64,000 nt of DNA from Piscirickettsiaceae bacterium. Lineage in GTDB: Bacteria; Pseudomonadota; Gammaproteobacteria; Nitrosococcales; Methylophagaceae. Below the pieces are notes generated by a model. It saw nothing but the letters and a program-made list of their open reading frames with translations. It was not told the DNA's origin and made no database searches. Positions 22,377 through 31,443 of the stretch are shown here, piece by piece. The DNA lies in assembly GCA_024685975.1 (NCBI GenBank), contig JAIBDZ010000002.1:26908-90907 (forward strand). Direction: 5' to 3'. The position numbers were made by a program, and so were the translations under genes. Each line of letters opens with the position of its first letter. Position 1 is the first letter of the stretch.

Positions 22377-24320
22377 ATGAAAAATAATATCCTGCCAACT
22401 CTCCTTACGTATAGCTCTCTTCTTGTCTTATCAAATGCCTTCCTCGTCAATCCGGTTTATGCCGAAAAAACCTCCCAAGATATAGAAAACTTAAATAACC
22501 TTGTCGTCACAGCAGGACGCCGTGAACAAAATATTGCCGATGTACAAGCCAGTATTGAAGTCATTACAGCAGAAGACATTAAAAAATTTAGCGGCGCATC
22601 GGCAACGGAAGTGTTACGACATGCAGTCGGCGTTAATGCTCAATCTTCAGGGGCTAATTCCACTATTTCCGTTCGAGGCCAAGTCCCTAATGCTGGCTCT
22701 GCTGTTCTCATTTTATTCGATGGCCTGCCTAGAACGGCCAAGTTCGGTATCGCTAATCTCAATAACTTCCCTGTTGAAGATATTGAACGGATAGAAGTCA
22801 TCCGCGGCCCTATGTCAGCACTTTATGGTGCTAATGCTTCAGCAGGCGTAATTAACATCATTACCAAAAAGGCTGGTGAAGGCGCAGCCTTATCAGTGAA
22901 AACCACTGTAGGTTCAGCCATAAGTGATGATGGTAATGGTCGTGAAACAACTGCATTCGCCGCCAGTATGAATATGAAAACAGGCAATGTTGGTCATCGC
23001 TTTTCTGTTGATCTCCGTGATGCTAACGCGTTTCAGTTTGATGATACCGCTGTCGTTGATGATCTGACAGGAATAGAACATTATTCTCTAACCTACTCCG
23101 GACTTGCTGACTTGAATAGCATCGGTCGTTTACGCTGGACATTAGAAGGTCATCGACAAGATGATCGTGCCGATGGACAAACGACTACCGGCACTGAGTT
23201 CGAACGGTTTGAAGAAGAAGATCGTTATTTTGGATCATTGGTTTATGACAACGATCTCGGCCCAGGTATTTTAAAATTAGAAACGTCTTATGGTTATTCT
23301 GATGGCTCAGTCAATCGTAGTTTCCCAGGACCGGATGAAACAACCCAATACGATCAATATTATTTCCAAGGTAATTATTTTCTGCCATTCAATGACCATA
23401 GCTTCGTCTTTGGTGCAGGTATGCAACGAGATGAAATTGATGTCTCTACATTAAGTGAAGAAGGAAAAGAAACCAATCGTTTTGCGTATTTACAAGATGA
23501 TTGGAGCATTAACGATGACATCAAAATTGTCGCCGGACTTCGTGCTGATAAATTTGACTCCTTCGGTACACAGGTCGTGCCTCGCCTTTCTATCGGTTCA
23601 CAAGGTGATGGATTCACATGGCGTGCTGGATATGGCGAAGCCTTCCGCGCTCCAAGCGTGCTAGAGCAATATTCTCGTTTTACCCGTGGTCGGTTCTTAA
23701 TTCAAGGATCATCCGATCTTGATGCAGAAGAAACAGAAACATGGGAAGCATCTATCGGTTGGCGCGGCGAACGTGGCAATATTGAACTTATCTATCATGA
23801 TTCAAAAATTGACAACCTGATTGCAGCGACCTCAACCGGCGCTGTCTCAGGTGGACTCTTTGTCGTTGAATATCAAAATATTAATGAAGCCGATATCTCT
23901 GGTATTGAATTGGTCGGTGAACTACAGATCACGCCAAACTTAACTTTTAATGGTTCCTATGAATACCTCGATGCCATTGATGCAGAAACTGATGCGCGTC
24001 TACAAGGGCGTGCACGCAATGCGTATAAAGTGAGCCTCGCTTGGCACAGAGGACCATGGCAAGTGGTCACCAGAGCGCGTCATTTAAATGGCATCTGGGG
24101 CATTGACCCTGTGACACGAAGCGACCCGTTTGCAAGCCGTTATACCGTTGCCGACTTGCAAGTCAATCATCAGTTTACTCCAGCCTTATCAGCTGCAATC
24201 GGTATTGATAACTTATTTGATCAACAAACCCCGGTTAACTGGTCTAGTACCGGTTCAATTGAAGATCCAGCTGGTCGTTATGGTTACCTCACTTTCACTT
24301 ATACAATGGGACAGCACTAA
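22377..24320 (+). CDS. TonB-dependent outer-membrane receptor, heme type by context
   Basis: 647 residues: signal peptide (about 1-29), plug domain starting with NLVVTAGRREQNIADV and carrying IEVIRGPMSALYG, then a 22-strand type barrel with FRAPSVLEQY and a C-terminal aromatic end (YLTFTYTMGQH). The following HmuS-like and HmuT genes make heme or hemoprotein the likely ligand. ATG at 22377 is chosen; a TTG is one codon upstream. The downstream gene overlaps its stop by one base. Confidence 0.9.
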   Translation: MKNNILPTLLTYSSLLVLSNAFLVNPVYAEKTSQDIENLNNLVVTAGRREQNIADVQASIEVITAEDIKKFSGASATEVLRHAVGVNAQSSGANSTISVRGQVPNAGSAVLILFDGLPRTAKFGIANLNNFPVEDIERIEVIRGPMSALYGANASAGVINIITKKAGEGAALSVKTTVGSAISDDGNGRETTAFAASMNMKTGNVGHRFSVDLRDANAFQFDDTAVVDDLTGIEHYSLTYSGLADLNSIGRLRWTLEGHRQDDRADGQTTTGTEFERFEEEDRYFGSLVYDNDLGPGILKLETSYGYSDGSVNRSFPGPDETTQYDQYYFQGNYFLPFNDHSFVFGAGMQRDEIDVSTLSEEGKETNRFAYLQDDWSINDDIKIVAGLRADKFDSFGTQVVPRLSIGSQGDGFTWRAGYGEAFRAPSVLEQYSRFTRGRFLIQGSSDLDAEETETWEASIGWRGERGNIELIYHDSKIDNLIAATSTGAVSGGLFVVEYQNINEADISGIELVGELQITPNLTFNGSYEYLDAIDAETDARLQGRARNAYKVSLAWHRGPWQVVTRARHLNGIWGIDPVTRSDPFASRYTVADLQVNHQFTPALSAAIGIDNLFDQQTPVNWSSTGSIEDPAGRYGYLTFTYTMGQH

Positions 24321-25207
24321 TGAATGAACAATATAATAGGCAAGAGCCTGCCGAACATTTATCTCGTTTAGCCGATCCGGAATTGCTGCTCACTGATTTA
24401 CGCGCACTTTATGCTCAAGATCATCATATTCATCCACCAGAAGCCGCACAACGACTCGGCGTGCCTGAATCAGCTCTAGTCGCCTGTCATATTGGTAAGG
24501 GCGCCATACGGCTGAAACCTGATATGTCTCTCTTGCTCAAACCCATTGCTGATTGGGATACCGTTTTATGTGCGTTTTCAAACACAGTTGGGCATTTAAT
24601 GCCCTTAGATACTATCCAGATGGCGCAACAAAATGAGCATATTCAATTATCTGGCTCAATGATGGAAGCAACCATCAATAATACGGCAATAAAAGATACC
24701 TACCTTTTTATTGATAATGACAAAGGGCACGGCATCACACGGAGCATTCAGTTTTTTGATGCGACAGGGCATGCAATTCTTAAAGTTTTTTTATTACATA
24801 AATCGAGTTTTGCCCATGCTGAACCCTATCTGCACACTTGCATGAGTGATGACCAGACATTAACCGTTTCTTGCTTGCCAGATATTAGCGGTGGTCCTGA
24901 GTTAACATTTAAAGCAGCCAACGAAGATAACCAAAATACGATCAAAAATATTATTGATACCGAGTTGCAAACGCCTGGACATTTTGAGCTGCAATTATTG
25001 GCTAAACACGCCTCCATCAGTTGGTCAGGCAAGCTCAATAATCTACGTGCTGATGACACCATGTTTCATTGCCATGAAAAACAACTGCGAGCTCATTTTC
25101 ATTATGCGGCAATACACTCAACCAGCCGTTCGCATACTGGTGCCTTAATTCTTAATGATGCTGAAAACAGCTTATTACAAATTGATAGAAAAAATGAACA
25201 TGCATAA
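24320..25207 (+). CDS. HmuS/HemS-like heme-handling protein
   Basis: 295 residues, somewhat shorter than the ~340-350 of HemS/HmuS. The opening DLRALYAQDHHIHPPEAAQRLGV-like helix and GVPESALVACHIGKGAIRL resemble the N-terminal half of the HmuS family, with the DIQFFDATGHAILKVF-like core (IQFFDATGHAILKVFLL). HemS-type proteins bind or degrade cytosolic heme after uptake. The C-terminal half is less typical. The start overlaps the receptor stop (TAATG). Confidence 0.72.
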   Translation: MNEQYNRQEPAEHLSRLADPELLLTDLRALYAQDHHIHPPEAAQRLGVPESALVACHIGKGAIRLKPDMSLLLKPIADWDTVLCAFSNTVGHLMPLDTIQMAQQNEHIQLSGSMMEATINNTAIKDTYLFIDNDKGHGITRSIQFFDATGHAILKVFLLHKSSFAHAEPYLHTCMSDDQTLTVSCLPDISGGPELTFKAANEDNQNTIKNIIDTELQTPGHFELQLLAKHASISWSGKLNNLRADDTMFHCHEKQLRAHFHYAAIHSTSRSHTGALILNDAENSLLQIDRKNEHA

Positions 25208-26081
25208 ATTCATCACCGCTATCTATACTTGCTTATTACTGTTATCGACAACCGCTCAAGCGGCTCATGAAGACACAGAAATAAGTGCATCGCAAAACCG
25301 GTATTTTATTGTTGGTGCTTATCTCGCTGAAATTGCCGTTGCATTAGATGCGTCTGATCACATTGTCGCCGTCTCGGCGGGCAGTGATTATATCCCTGAG
25401 TTAAAAAATATACCTGTCATTGAAGGTTATCGAAACCTATCTGTCGAATCTATCTTGGCTTTAGAACCCACTGTCGCACTGCTAGCCAATAGGCAAACAC
25501 GTCCTGAATTTGCACAACAATTAGTCAATGCCGGCATTGATGTGCACATTTTTCCTGATGAAAGCACAGACATTAATATTGTCCCTGCGCGGATAGAAAC
25601 CATTGGGCGCATATTAGGCAAAGAAAAAGCAGCTGACGCGTTAATCTCTGATTTTCACACTGAACTCTCTGACACACTTGATTATGTCAGTCGTGCAACC
25701 TCAAAACCGCGAGGTCTATTTATTCTTTCTGGTGGCGGCAGACCCACTGTCGTAGCCGGTGGCGACACACATATTGCTTTATTATTACAGTTAGCAGGCG
25801 CTCAAAACTTGACCCAAGACATCAAGTATTACAAAGCGATGAGCCAAGAACTCATGGCAAAAGCCGCACCAGAATTTATAGTTACCAATCAAGAAGGCTT
25901 AGCTGAAGCCGGAGGCACACCTGTCGCGCTAAAAGCCCCTGGCGTACGGTTAACCCCTGCGGGACGTAATCAACATATTTTCAGTTTGCCTCAAGGTTAT
26001 CTCACTGGACTGGGATTAATGACCCCTAAAGCCATACGTGCGATTGCCCAATATATTCATCCTGAGCTTGCACAGCCTTAA
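25194..26081 (+). CDS. hmuT: Periplasmic heme-binding protein
   Basis: About 295 residues with a signal peptide (cleavage near AQAAH) and the bi-lobed metal/heme ABC binding-protein fold: RYFIVGAYLAEIAVALDA, IPVIEGYRNLSVESILALEPT, and VVAGGDTHIALLLQLAGAQN. Delivers heme to an HmuUV ABC transporter. The start is taken at the ATG at 25194, which overlaps the preceding gene by 14 bp; the longer in-frame start would spoil the signal peptide. No hmuU or hmuV follows. Confidence 0.88.
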   Translation: MNMHKFITAIYTCLLLLSTTAQAAHEDTEISASQNRYFIVGAYLAEIAVALDASDHIVAVSAGSDYIPELKNIPVIEGYRNLSVESILALEPTVALLANRQTRPEFAQQLVNAGIDVHIFPDESTDINIVPARIETIGRILGKEKAADALISDFHTELSDTLDYVSRATSKPRGLFILSGGGRPTVVAGGDTHIALLLQLAGAQNLTQDIKYYKAMSQELMAKAAPEFIVTNQEGLAEAGGTPVALKAPGVRLTPAGRNQHIFSLPQGYLTGLGLMTPKAIRAIAQYIHPELAQP

Positions 26082-26100
26082 ATATATTTGATAACTAAAA

Positions 26101-27969
26101 TCAGCCGACACCGGAAAAAGCAATTCCCGTTAGTTCAGACATCGATTTATGCCATGTTGACAGATCTGATGTCGAAAATTGGTTCAGATGGTTATGACCA
26201 CATGCTCTAGCCATCACTTGCATCATCTTGGCAGCTGCAATATAAAAGTTGGCAACTTGTTGGGCCGATTTATCAATATTCACCCGTGCGCGTAATGCAG
26301 GATCTTGTGTCGCGATACCAGCCGGACATTGATTGGTATGACAAACGCGAGCGCCTATACAGCCTGCTGCTTGAATAGCTGCATTCCCTAATGCAATACC
26401 ATCGGCGCCCAATGCCATCGCTTTAATAAAATCAGCTGGTGTGCGCAGTCCGCCAGTAATAATTAATGTCACATCATCAATGCCTTGTCGGTCTAGATAA
26501 TGTCGAGCTTTCGCTAAAGCAGGAATGGTCGGCACGGAAATATTGTCACGAAAAAGTGCAGGTGCTGCCCCCGTTCCTCCTCCTCGTCCATCTAAAATAA
26601 TGTAATCAGCACTTGCTGCTAATGCAAAATCAATCGTTCTTTCGATATGATTCGACGATATTTTAAACCCGATAGGGATCCCGCCCGTGAGAGAACGAAT
26701 ATGATCGGCAAACTGTTTAAACTCCTCTGGAGTCGACATATCAGTAAATGTCGCAGGCGATTCAGAAGCAACGCCTTCTTCTATCCCACGTACTTCAGCA
26801 ATTTTTGCTGTCACTTTACAAGCTGGTAAATGTCCGCCAGTCCCGGTTTTTGCAGCTTGTCCTGCTTTAAAATGGAATGCTTGGATTTTATCTAATACAT
26901 CATCACTATAGCCGACTTCGCCGGAACCCAATTCAAACAAATAACGGCTATTTTCAGCTTGCTCTTCCGGCAACATACCGCCTTCCCCAGAACAAATCGC
27001 TGTGCCTGCACGTTGTGCTCCTCTAGATAAAGCCACTTTGGTCTCAAAAGACAATGCGCCAAAACTCATATCAGTGACAAAAAGCGGCATCTCTAGATGT
27101 AATGGCTTCTTCGCCCTTGGTCCGATGATGAAGTCAGTCCCCACAGAGACATCTTGCTGTAACGGTTTAGGATCCAATTGTGCCGTCATGATCTGAATAT
27201 CATCCCACAGTGGTAAACCAGTGCGCGGTGGCCCCATCGAGGTCAATGGTCCTTCAGCACTCAAATCTTCTTCTTTACCAGCTGCCATTCGATGAATCAA
27301 TTCAACATGAGGTTCGAGTTCCGTTGATTTAGCCTCTGATGACGATATTAACGACGCATGTGTTTCCTCGCCTTGCTTCCATACCTCATCATGAGTGCCA
27401 TCACAAAAAGGTTTCATTTTCGATGCACCACAACGACATAAAGCATAATGTTCTTTTGATGCCCCTTCTGCCCATACCGTATTCCGTAGTTCTATTCCGC
27501 CTTCTACTTGTATTGGGCCATCTTTGATTAATGTCATTTTCGCAGGTCGATCTTGATCACGAAATTCAATGTCGCCACAGGCATAACTCAAGGCACCTGA
27601 GGGACATTTCCTTACTTTTTCAACCAATTCCTCATCGCTGAACTCACCATCTTCACGCCACTTATCCGGTTTTCCTTTTGGGCAAAAACCGGCATGCGAA
27701 CAGATCGCCACATTTTCATAAAAAGTAATGGGGTCGCCCGGAAAGACAAGTCGTTCATCATTTGGGTTATCCGTTGGTTCATCTGTAAACCCAACTATCA
27801 CATGTTGTCCATCACAAAACGGTTGGTTTTTTGATTGCCCGCAACGGCATAAAATCATTTCTTCTGACGTCGGAATAGTGCCTTCATCACTTTCAAAATG
27901 AGACACATTTTCAACCCTCAACGGGCCGTTTTTAATCGGTGTAATTACAGGTCGTTTTTTATTTTCCAT
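26101..27969 (-). CDS. CDGSH/ferredoxin/glutamate-synthase FMN-domain fusion
   Basis: 622 residues in three parts. The N-terminal third has two CDGSH iron-sulfur motifs (CRCGQSKNQPFCDGQH and CRCGASKMKPFCDGTH) flanking a divergent ferredoxin-like segment (CSHAGFCPKG ... CPSGALSY). The C-terminal two thirds are an FMN-binding glutamate synthase domain with the 3Fe-4S cysteines in RVCHTNQCPAGIATQDP. Glutamine amidotransferase domain is absent. So it is probably a redox enzyme on an FMN substrate, not a true GltB; its reaction is unknown. Confidence 0.85.
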   Translation of the reverse strand: MENKKRPVITPIKNGPLRVENVSHFESDEGTIPTSEEMILCRCGQSKNQPFCDGQHVIVGFTDEPTDNPNDERLVFPGDPITFYENVAICSHAGFCPKGKPDKWREDGEFSDEELVEKVRKCPSGALSYACGDIEFRDQDRPAKMTLIKDGPIQVEGGIELRNTVWAEGASKEHYALCRCGASKMKPFCDGTHDEVWKQGEETHASLISSSEAKSTELEPHVELIHRMAAGKEEDLSAEGPLTSMGPPRTGLPLWDDIQIMTAQLDPKPLQQDVSVGTDFIIGPRAKKPLHLEMPLFVTDMSFGALSFETKVALSRGAQRAGTAICSGEGGMLPEEQAENSRYLFELGSGEVGYSDDVLDKIQAFHFKAGQAAKTGTGGHLPACKVTAKIAEVRGIEEGVASESPATFTDMSTPEEFKQFADHIRSLTGGIPIGFKISSNHIERTIDFALAASADYIILDGRGGGTGAAPALFRDNISVPTIPALAKARHYLDRQGIDDVTLIITGGLRTPADFIKAMALGADGIALGNAAIQAAGCIGARVCHTNQCPAGIATQDPALRARVNIDKSAQQVANFYIAAAKMMQVMARACGHNHLNQFSTSDLSTWHKSMSELTGIAFSGVG

Positions 27970-27978
27970 ACCATCACC

Positions 27979-29025
27979 TCAGTCAGCAGTTACCGTCATA
28001 TTCTGTTCAACAATAATTTTCACAATCACCAGAATCGGCACCGCCATAAAAATACCGGCCATTCCCCATAACGATCCCCAAAACAAAATAAACAAGAAAA
28101 TAATAATCGGGCTGACCGTCAACATATGGCCAACAAACAAGGGTTGGACAAATTGTCCTTCTATAATATTTAACACAAGCACCATCAAAGGCGGCAGCAA
28201 CACCGCTATAGCATGATCAAATGTTAACAAAGCGACTAACGTGATCACAGCCAGATTAATCGCCGGCCCAAGATAAGGAATGAAGTTCAACAATGCCGTA
28301 GATGCCCCCCAAACAATCGGGTTCGGCATATCTAAGAAATACATTAAGCCGCCAGCAATAATGCCTAATACAATATTAATCATCGTTATCGACAATAAAT
28401 AATGGCTAATTTGCTGCTGAGCGTCATAAGACATGCGGTGTAAATCATCTCGATGATCCTCATCTCCGACAATCTTCCCTATTTTTTGCGCCAATTGAGG
28501 GCCAAAAGCCAAAGAAAAATATAACAACGCTAAAAAGATCAAAATACTGACAATCAGCGACTGCGTGCCTTGCAATAACTGCTTGAAAATATCTGGGCTT
28601 TCAACAACCACATTGGAATCAGATTTTTTCGATGGCGCGATATCCGTCATATCGCTAATTTGTTCCGTTGTTTTTTGCACTGTTTCAATCGAGTTTTTAA
28701 ACGTTAATATTTTCTTTTCTATTAACCTTATTTCTGTTGGCAATCGCTCAAACCACACACTGGCAGGCTCAGACAAGTAACTCAATAGAAAAATAAATAC
28801 CCCCGTTGTTACCGTGATTAACAACGCACTTCCGATTGGGCGTGCTATGCCTATTTTACAAACGAATACGACAGCGGGATTTAATAACAAAGCCATCAAC
28901 GCGGCTAAAAAGACAGGAATCAACACCGATTGAGCCAAATAAAATATCACTAAGATGGCTAACAAAAAAAGCCCCCAAATTGGAATCGCGAGGGAATGAA
29001 ACAATGTGTTTTTAGTCGGCTGCAT
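27979..29025 (-). CDS. AI-2E/PerM-family membrane transporter
   Basis: 348 residues with about eight predicted membrane helices, including the paired N-terminal helices and the conserved LNFIPYLGPAINL and FQIEGQFVQPLFVG-like segment (IIEGQFVQPLFVGHML) of the AI-2E transporter family. The family exports small molecules or ions; no specific substrate can be assigned. It follows the glutamate synthase fusion by 9 bp on the same strand. Confidence 0.85.
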   Translation of the reverse strand: MQPTKNTLFHSLAIPIWGLFLLAILVIFYLAQSVLIPVFLAALMALLLNPAVVFVCKIGIARPIGSALLITVTTGVFIFLLSYLSEPASVWFERLPTEIRLIEKKILTFKNSIETVQKTTEQISDMTDIAPSKKSDSNVVVESPDIFKQLLQGTQSLIVSILIFLALLYFSLAFGPQLAQKIGKIVGDEDHRDDLHRMSYDAQQQISHYLLSITMINIVLGIIAGGLMYFLDMPNPIVWGASTALLNFIPYLGPAINLAVITLVALLTFDHAIAVLLPPLMVLVLNIIEGQFVQPLFVGHMLTVSPIIIFLFILFWGSLWGMAGIFMAVPILVIVKIIVEQNMTVTAD

Positions 29026-29031
29026 AATACG

Positions 29032-29253
29032 TTATAGCTTTCGAATGGCAGACAATAACAAAGACAATAAACTGGGTGGAAGGAAACTATTATTGTCTTT
29101 TTTATTGATGATTAAGCCAGCAGAAAAAGCGATCAACATACTCTGTATTGGATGTTGTTTCACTGGGGCTAAATAATCTATTCTCCCCGCTGAAGCAATC
29201 AATAATTGCTTGGCTTCCGCTACTGCTTTTGCACGATGCGATAGCTTATCCAT
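29032..29253 (-). CDS. Small YqjK-like hypothetical protein
   Basis: 73 residues starting at MDKLSHRAKAVAEAKQLL, with a hydrophobic segment LIAFSAGLIIN and a basic tail. It follows a YqjD/holin-family pair, like the yqjD-yqjE-yqjK order of enterics. The 5' end overlaps the next gene by 34 bp, which supports an operon. Alternative longer start exists upstream but would overlap more. Function unknown. Confidence 0.6.
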   Translation of the reverse strand: MDKLSHRAKAVAEAKQLLIASAGRIDYLAPVKQHPIQSMLIAFSAGLIINKKDNNSFLPPSLLSLLLSAIRKL

Positions 29254-29501
29254 GACATGCCTCCGGCTAAAATAAGACTGGCGATTGCCGTTGCTAAATA
29301 AGCCAACGGCAAAGACCACCATAAAATAAAACTTTGATAAAGGGCAGCAAGAATCAACATGAACGTCACCGCCCAGAATAAAAATGCCAGAGACATCAGC
29401 AACAATACGCTACTGGTCTGCAAGACTTTTTGTTGAAACAACCGTCCTTCTGCCTCCATCACACCCAGCATATGAACAAAAGCTTGAGCTAACATTTTCA
29501 T
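29220..29501 (-). CDS. Phage-holin-family / YqjE-like membrane protein
   Basis: 93 residues with two strong membrane helices (about 28-53 and 60-85) and a YqjE/holin-3-6-like pattern, MLGVMEAEGRLFQQK. Such proteins sit beside YqjD-type genes. No phage context here. Overlaps the downstream YqjK-like gene by 34 bp. Confidence 0.65.
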   Translation of the reverse strand: MKMLAQAFVHMLGVMEAEGRLFQQKVLQTSSVLLLMSLAFLFWAVTFMLILAALYQSFILWWSLPLAYLATAIASLILAGGMSWISYRIVQKQ

Positions 29502-29506
29502 CTTAA

Positions 29507-29824
29507 TTATTTACGGGCTAATGTTTTAGACATCAAGTAACCGACGCCAAAAGCAACCAATAAGCTTGTCACTGGTTTCTCTTGTACTTGGGCACCTACT
29601 TTGTCAATATTCTCTGCGCCAATGTCATTGAGGTGAGATAACTGTTGCTTTATCTTTTCCTCATATTTTGCAAATTGCGCTTGAATATCGCCTTGAATAT
29701 CAGTTGCTTCGCTCTCACCTTTCTCTTTTAAGATTTCCATGAGTTCAGCCACCTGACCTTTTAAGCTATCCAGTTCTTGTTGAACGTCTTTCGCTTGCTC
29801 TGTTGTAGATTTTCTAGTTGTCAT
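29507..29824 (-). CDS. YqjD/ElaB (DUF883) membrane protein
   Basis: 105 residues: a long charged coiled-coil region and a C-terminal membrane helix with VAFGVGYLMSKTLARK, the DUF883 hallmark. ElaB/YqjD proteins are inner-membrane proteins that bind ribosomes in stationary phase in enterics. The start has an AGGAG about six bases upstream. It leads the operon with the two following genes. Confidence 0.78.
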   Translation of the reverse strand: MTTRKSTTEQAKDVQQELDSLKGQVAELMEILKEKGESEATDIQGDIQAQFAKYEEKIKQQLSHLNDIGAENIDKVGAQVQEKPVTSLLVAFGVGYLMSKTLARK

Positions 29825-29877
29825 TACATACTCCTCATTGATTTAATTTGATCGTGCTGTCGATAACAGTGCACGAT

Positions 29878-30060
29878 TTACCCTGACTTTGGGCCGGCGA
29901 AAAACCATAATAAAAGTCCCAAAACGGGCAACACTAAAATGATCACGACCCAAAATACTTTCGACCCTGTAGACGCCATACTTTGCATTACTTTGATTAT
30001 TGCAAACACATCCAATACCAAAATAATCAACCCAATTAGCCCACTCGATTCAACGCCCAT
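29878..30060 (-). CDS. PLDc_N-type small membrane protein
   Basis: 60 residues with two membrane helices (MGVESSGLIGLIILVLDVF and FWVVIILVLPVLGLLLWFF). It matches the short phospholipase D-like N-terminal domain (PLDc_N) family found alone. Start chosen at the ATG at 30060 with AGGAG 7 bases upstream; a longer start would add 21 residues without a ribosome site. Role unknown. Confidence 0.65.
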   Translation of the reverse strand: MGVESSGLIGLIILVLDVFAIIKVMQSMASTGSKVFWVVIILVLPVLGLLLWFFAGPKSG

Positions 30061-30280
30061 AACAAGACTCCTATTTAATGATGAAATGGATGGTTTTTTA
30101 TAGACCCGATTAATCTTTTTCACATGGGTCTACTGTATCGAAAGGCACGGCAAACCGCATTCAGAAGAGTCTGTTAGTTATGTAGGACAAAACCTGCATA
30201 CACATTGTGGTCTTTGATTAATACTGTTCTCAAATCAACTCAAAGGCTTGCTTCCTCGGTAAAGCTGACTTAATCAACCA

Positions 30281-30306
30281 GCAATGTCAGAATTGTCTGA
30301 CATTGC
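30281..30306. other. 26-bp palindrome in an intergenic region
   Basis: A perfect 11-bp inverted repeat (GCAATGTCAGA and its complement) with a 4-nt loop, about 90 bp before the NarL-type regulator start. No T-run follows, so it is unlikely to be a terminator. The 330-bp gap 30061-30394 holds divergent promoters; this palindrome may be an operator for the nearby regulator or a hairpin in its leader. No other gene seen in the gap. Confidence 0.55.
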
Positions 30307-30394
30307 TATCAGAACACGGTCATTGGTTCAGGAATCAAACTCACGTAAAATAATGATGTAGGCGCAGCAATATCGCCACTTTGGAGGCTAAAGC

Positions 30395-31051
30395 ATGACA
30401 AAAATTATGATTGTTGATGACCACGAAATTGTTCGTCGCGGTTTTAAAGAAATGCTACAAGATGAGATGGATATCCAAGTAGTCGAAGAGCTCGCGTCGG
30501 GTGAAGCTTTGATAGAACATTTACGCACTCACCAATGTGATGTCGTGCTATTGGATATTTCTCTTCCAGGTCAAAGTGGCGTTGATATTTTAAGACATAT
30601 TCGACAACGGTATGATCACATTAAAGTGTTGATCTTAAGTAGCTATCCTGAAGACAGCTATGCTTTACCCATGATAAAAAATGGCGCAAGTGGTTATTTA
30701 TGTAAAGACTGTGAACAACATGAACTCATTAGCGCCATTAGACTGGTCGCTGCCGGACGACGTTATTTGTCACCCAAAACATCAGAACTCTTAGTTGGTG
30801 AAGCTTTTAATGATAGCGAAACCTTGCCACATCAACAATTGTCAGAACGTGAGCTACAAGTCTTTATGAGATTAAGCCAAGGTGAAAGCGTCAGCGATAT
30901 TGCTGAGCTATTAAATTTAAGCGTTAAAACAATCAGTACCTACCGTACACGTCTTAAAGAAAAAATGGGATTAGGGAGTAATGCCGAAATGGCGACATAT
31001 GCTGTTAGACACGGTCTAATAGGTGATAAGCCAGGCATTGAATCAATATGA
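30395..31051 (+). CDS. NarL/FixJ-type response regulator
   Basis: 218 residues: receiver domain with acidic pocket and the phospho-acceptor Asp in VVLLDISLPG, then a LuxR helix-turn-helix (LSERELQVFMRLSQGESVSDIAELLNLSVKTISTY). A strong GGAGG precedes the ATG. It is UvrY/NarL-like. A histidine kinase lies on the opposite strand just downstream; these are likely partners. The following receiver gene overlaps its stop by 4 bp. Confidence 0.9.
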   Translation: MTKIMIVDDHEIVRRGFKEMLQDEMDIQVVEELASGEALIEHLRTHQCDVVLLDISLPGQSGVDILRHIRQRYDHIKVLILSSYPEDSYALPMIKNGASGYLCKDCEQHELISAIRLVAAGRRYLSPKTSELLVGEAFNDSETLPHQQLSERELQVFMRLSQGESVSDIAELLNLSVKTISTYRTRLKEKMGLGSNAEMATYAVRHGLIGDKPGIESI

Positions 31052-31440
31052 AGAAACCAAATGAGAATAAAGTCAATGTATTGTTAGTCGAAGATTCACC
31101 ATTGATTCGAGAAATTGTATTGGAGAATTTAGCAGGCTTAGACAATGCCGAAGTGGTGTCCTTTGCAGATAAGCAATCTGAGGCCTTGGTTGAAATTGAA
31201 AAACATCAACCTGATCTCGTGATAGTAGATTTAGAACTGACAGAAGGCAATGGTTTAGGAGTATTAGCACAACTTAAAGCTTTCCCAGAAAAATTTGGGG
31301 ATCCGAAAAAAATCGTGTTCACTAACCATACTTCTCCATTGTTAAAACGTAAATGCGAAGCGACGGACATTCAAGGGTTCTTTGATAAGTCGTATCAATT
31401 AGATGAGATGTTAGATTATGTCAGTTCGATGACTGCCTAA
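31048..31440 (+). CDS. Single-domain response regulator
   Basis: A 130-residue stand-alone receiver domain with the phospho-acceptor Asp in LVIVDLELTEGNG and the conserved Lys in KKIVFTNHTS region. It has no output domain, so it may act as a phosphate sink or protein-protein switch. The ATG overlaps the preceding regulator stop (ATGA), so translation is coupled. Confidence 0.85.
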   Translation: MKKPNENKVNVLLVEDSPLIREIVLENLAGLDNAEVVSFADKQSEALVEIEKHQPDLVIVDLELTEGNGLGVLAQLKAFPEKFGDPKKIVFTNHTSPLLKRKCEATDIQGFFDKSYQLDEMLDYVSSMTA

Positions 31441-31443
31441 CTT

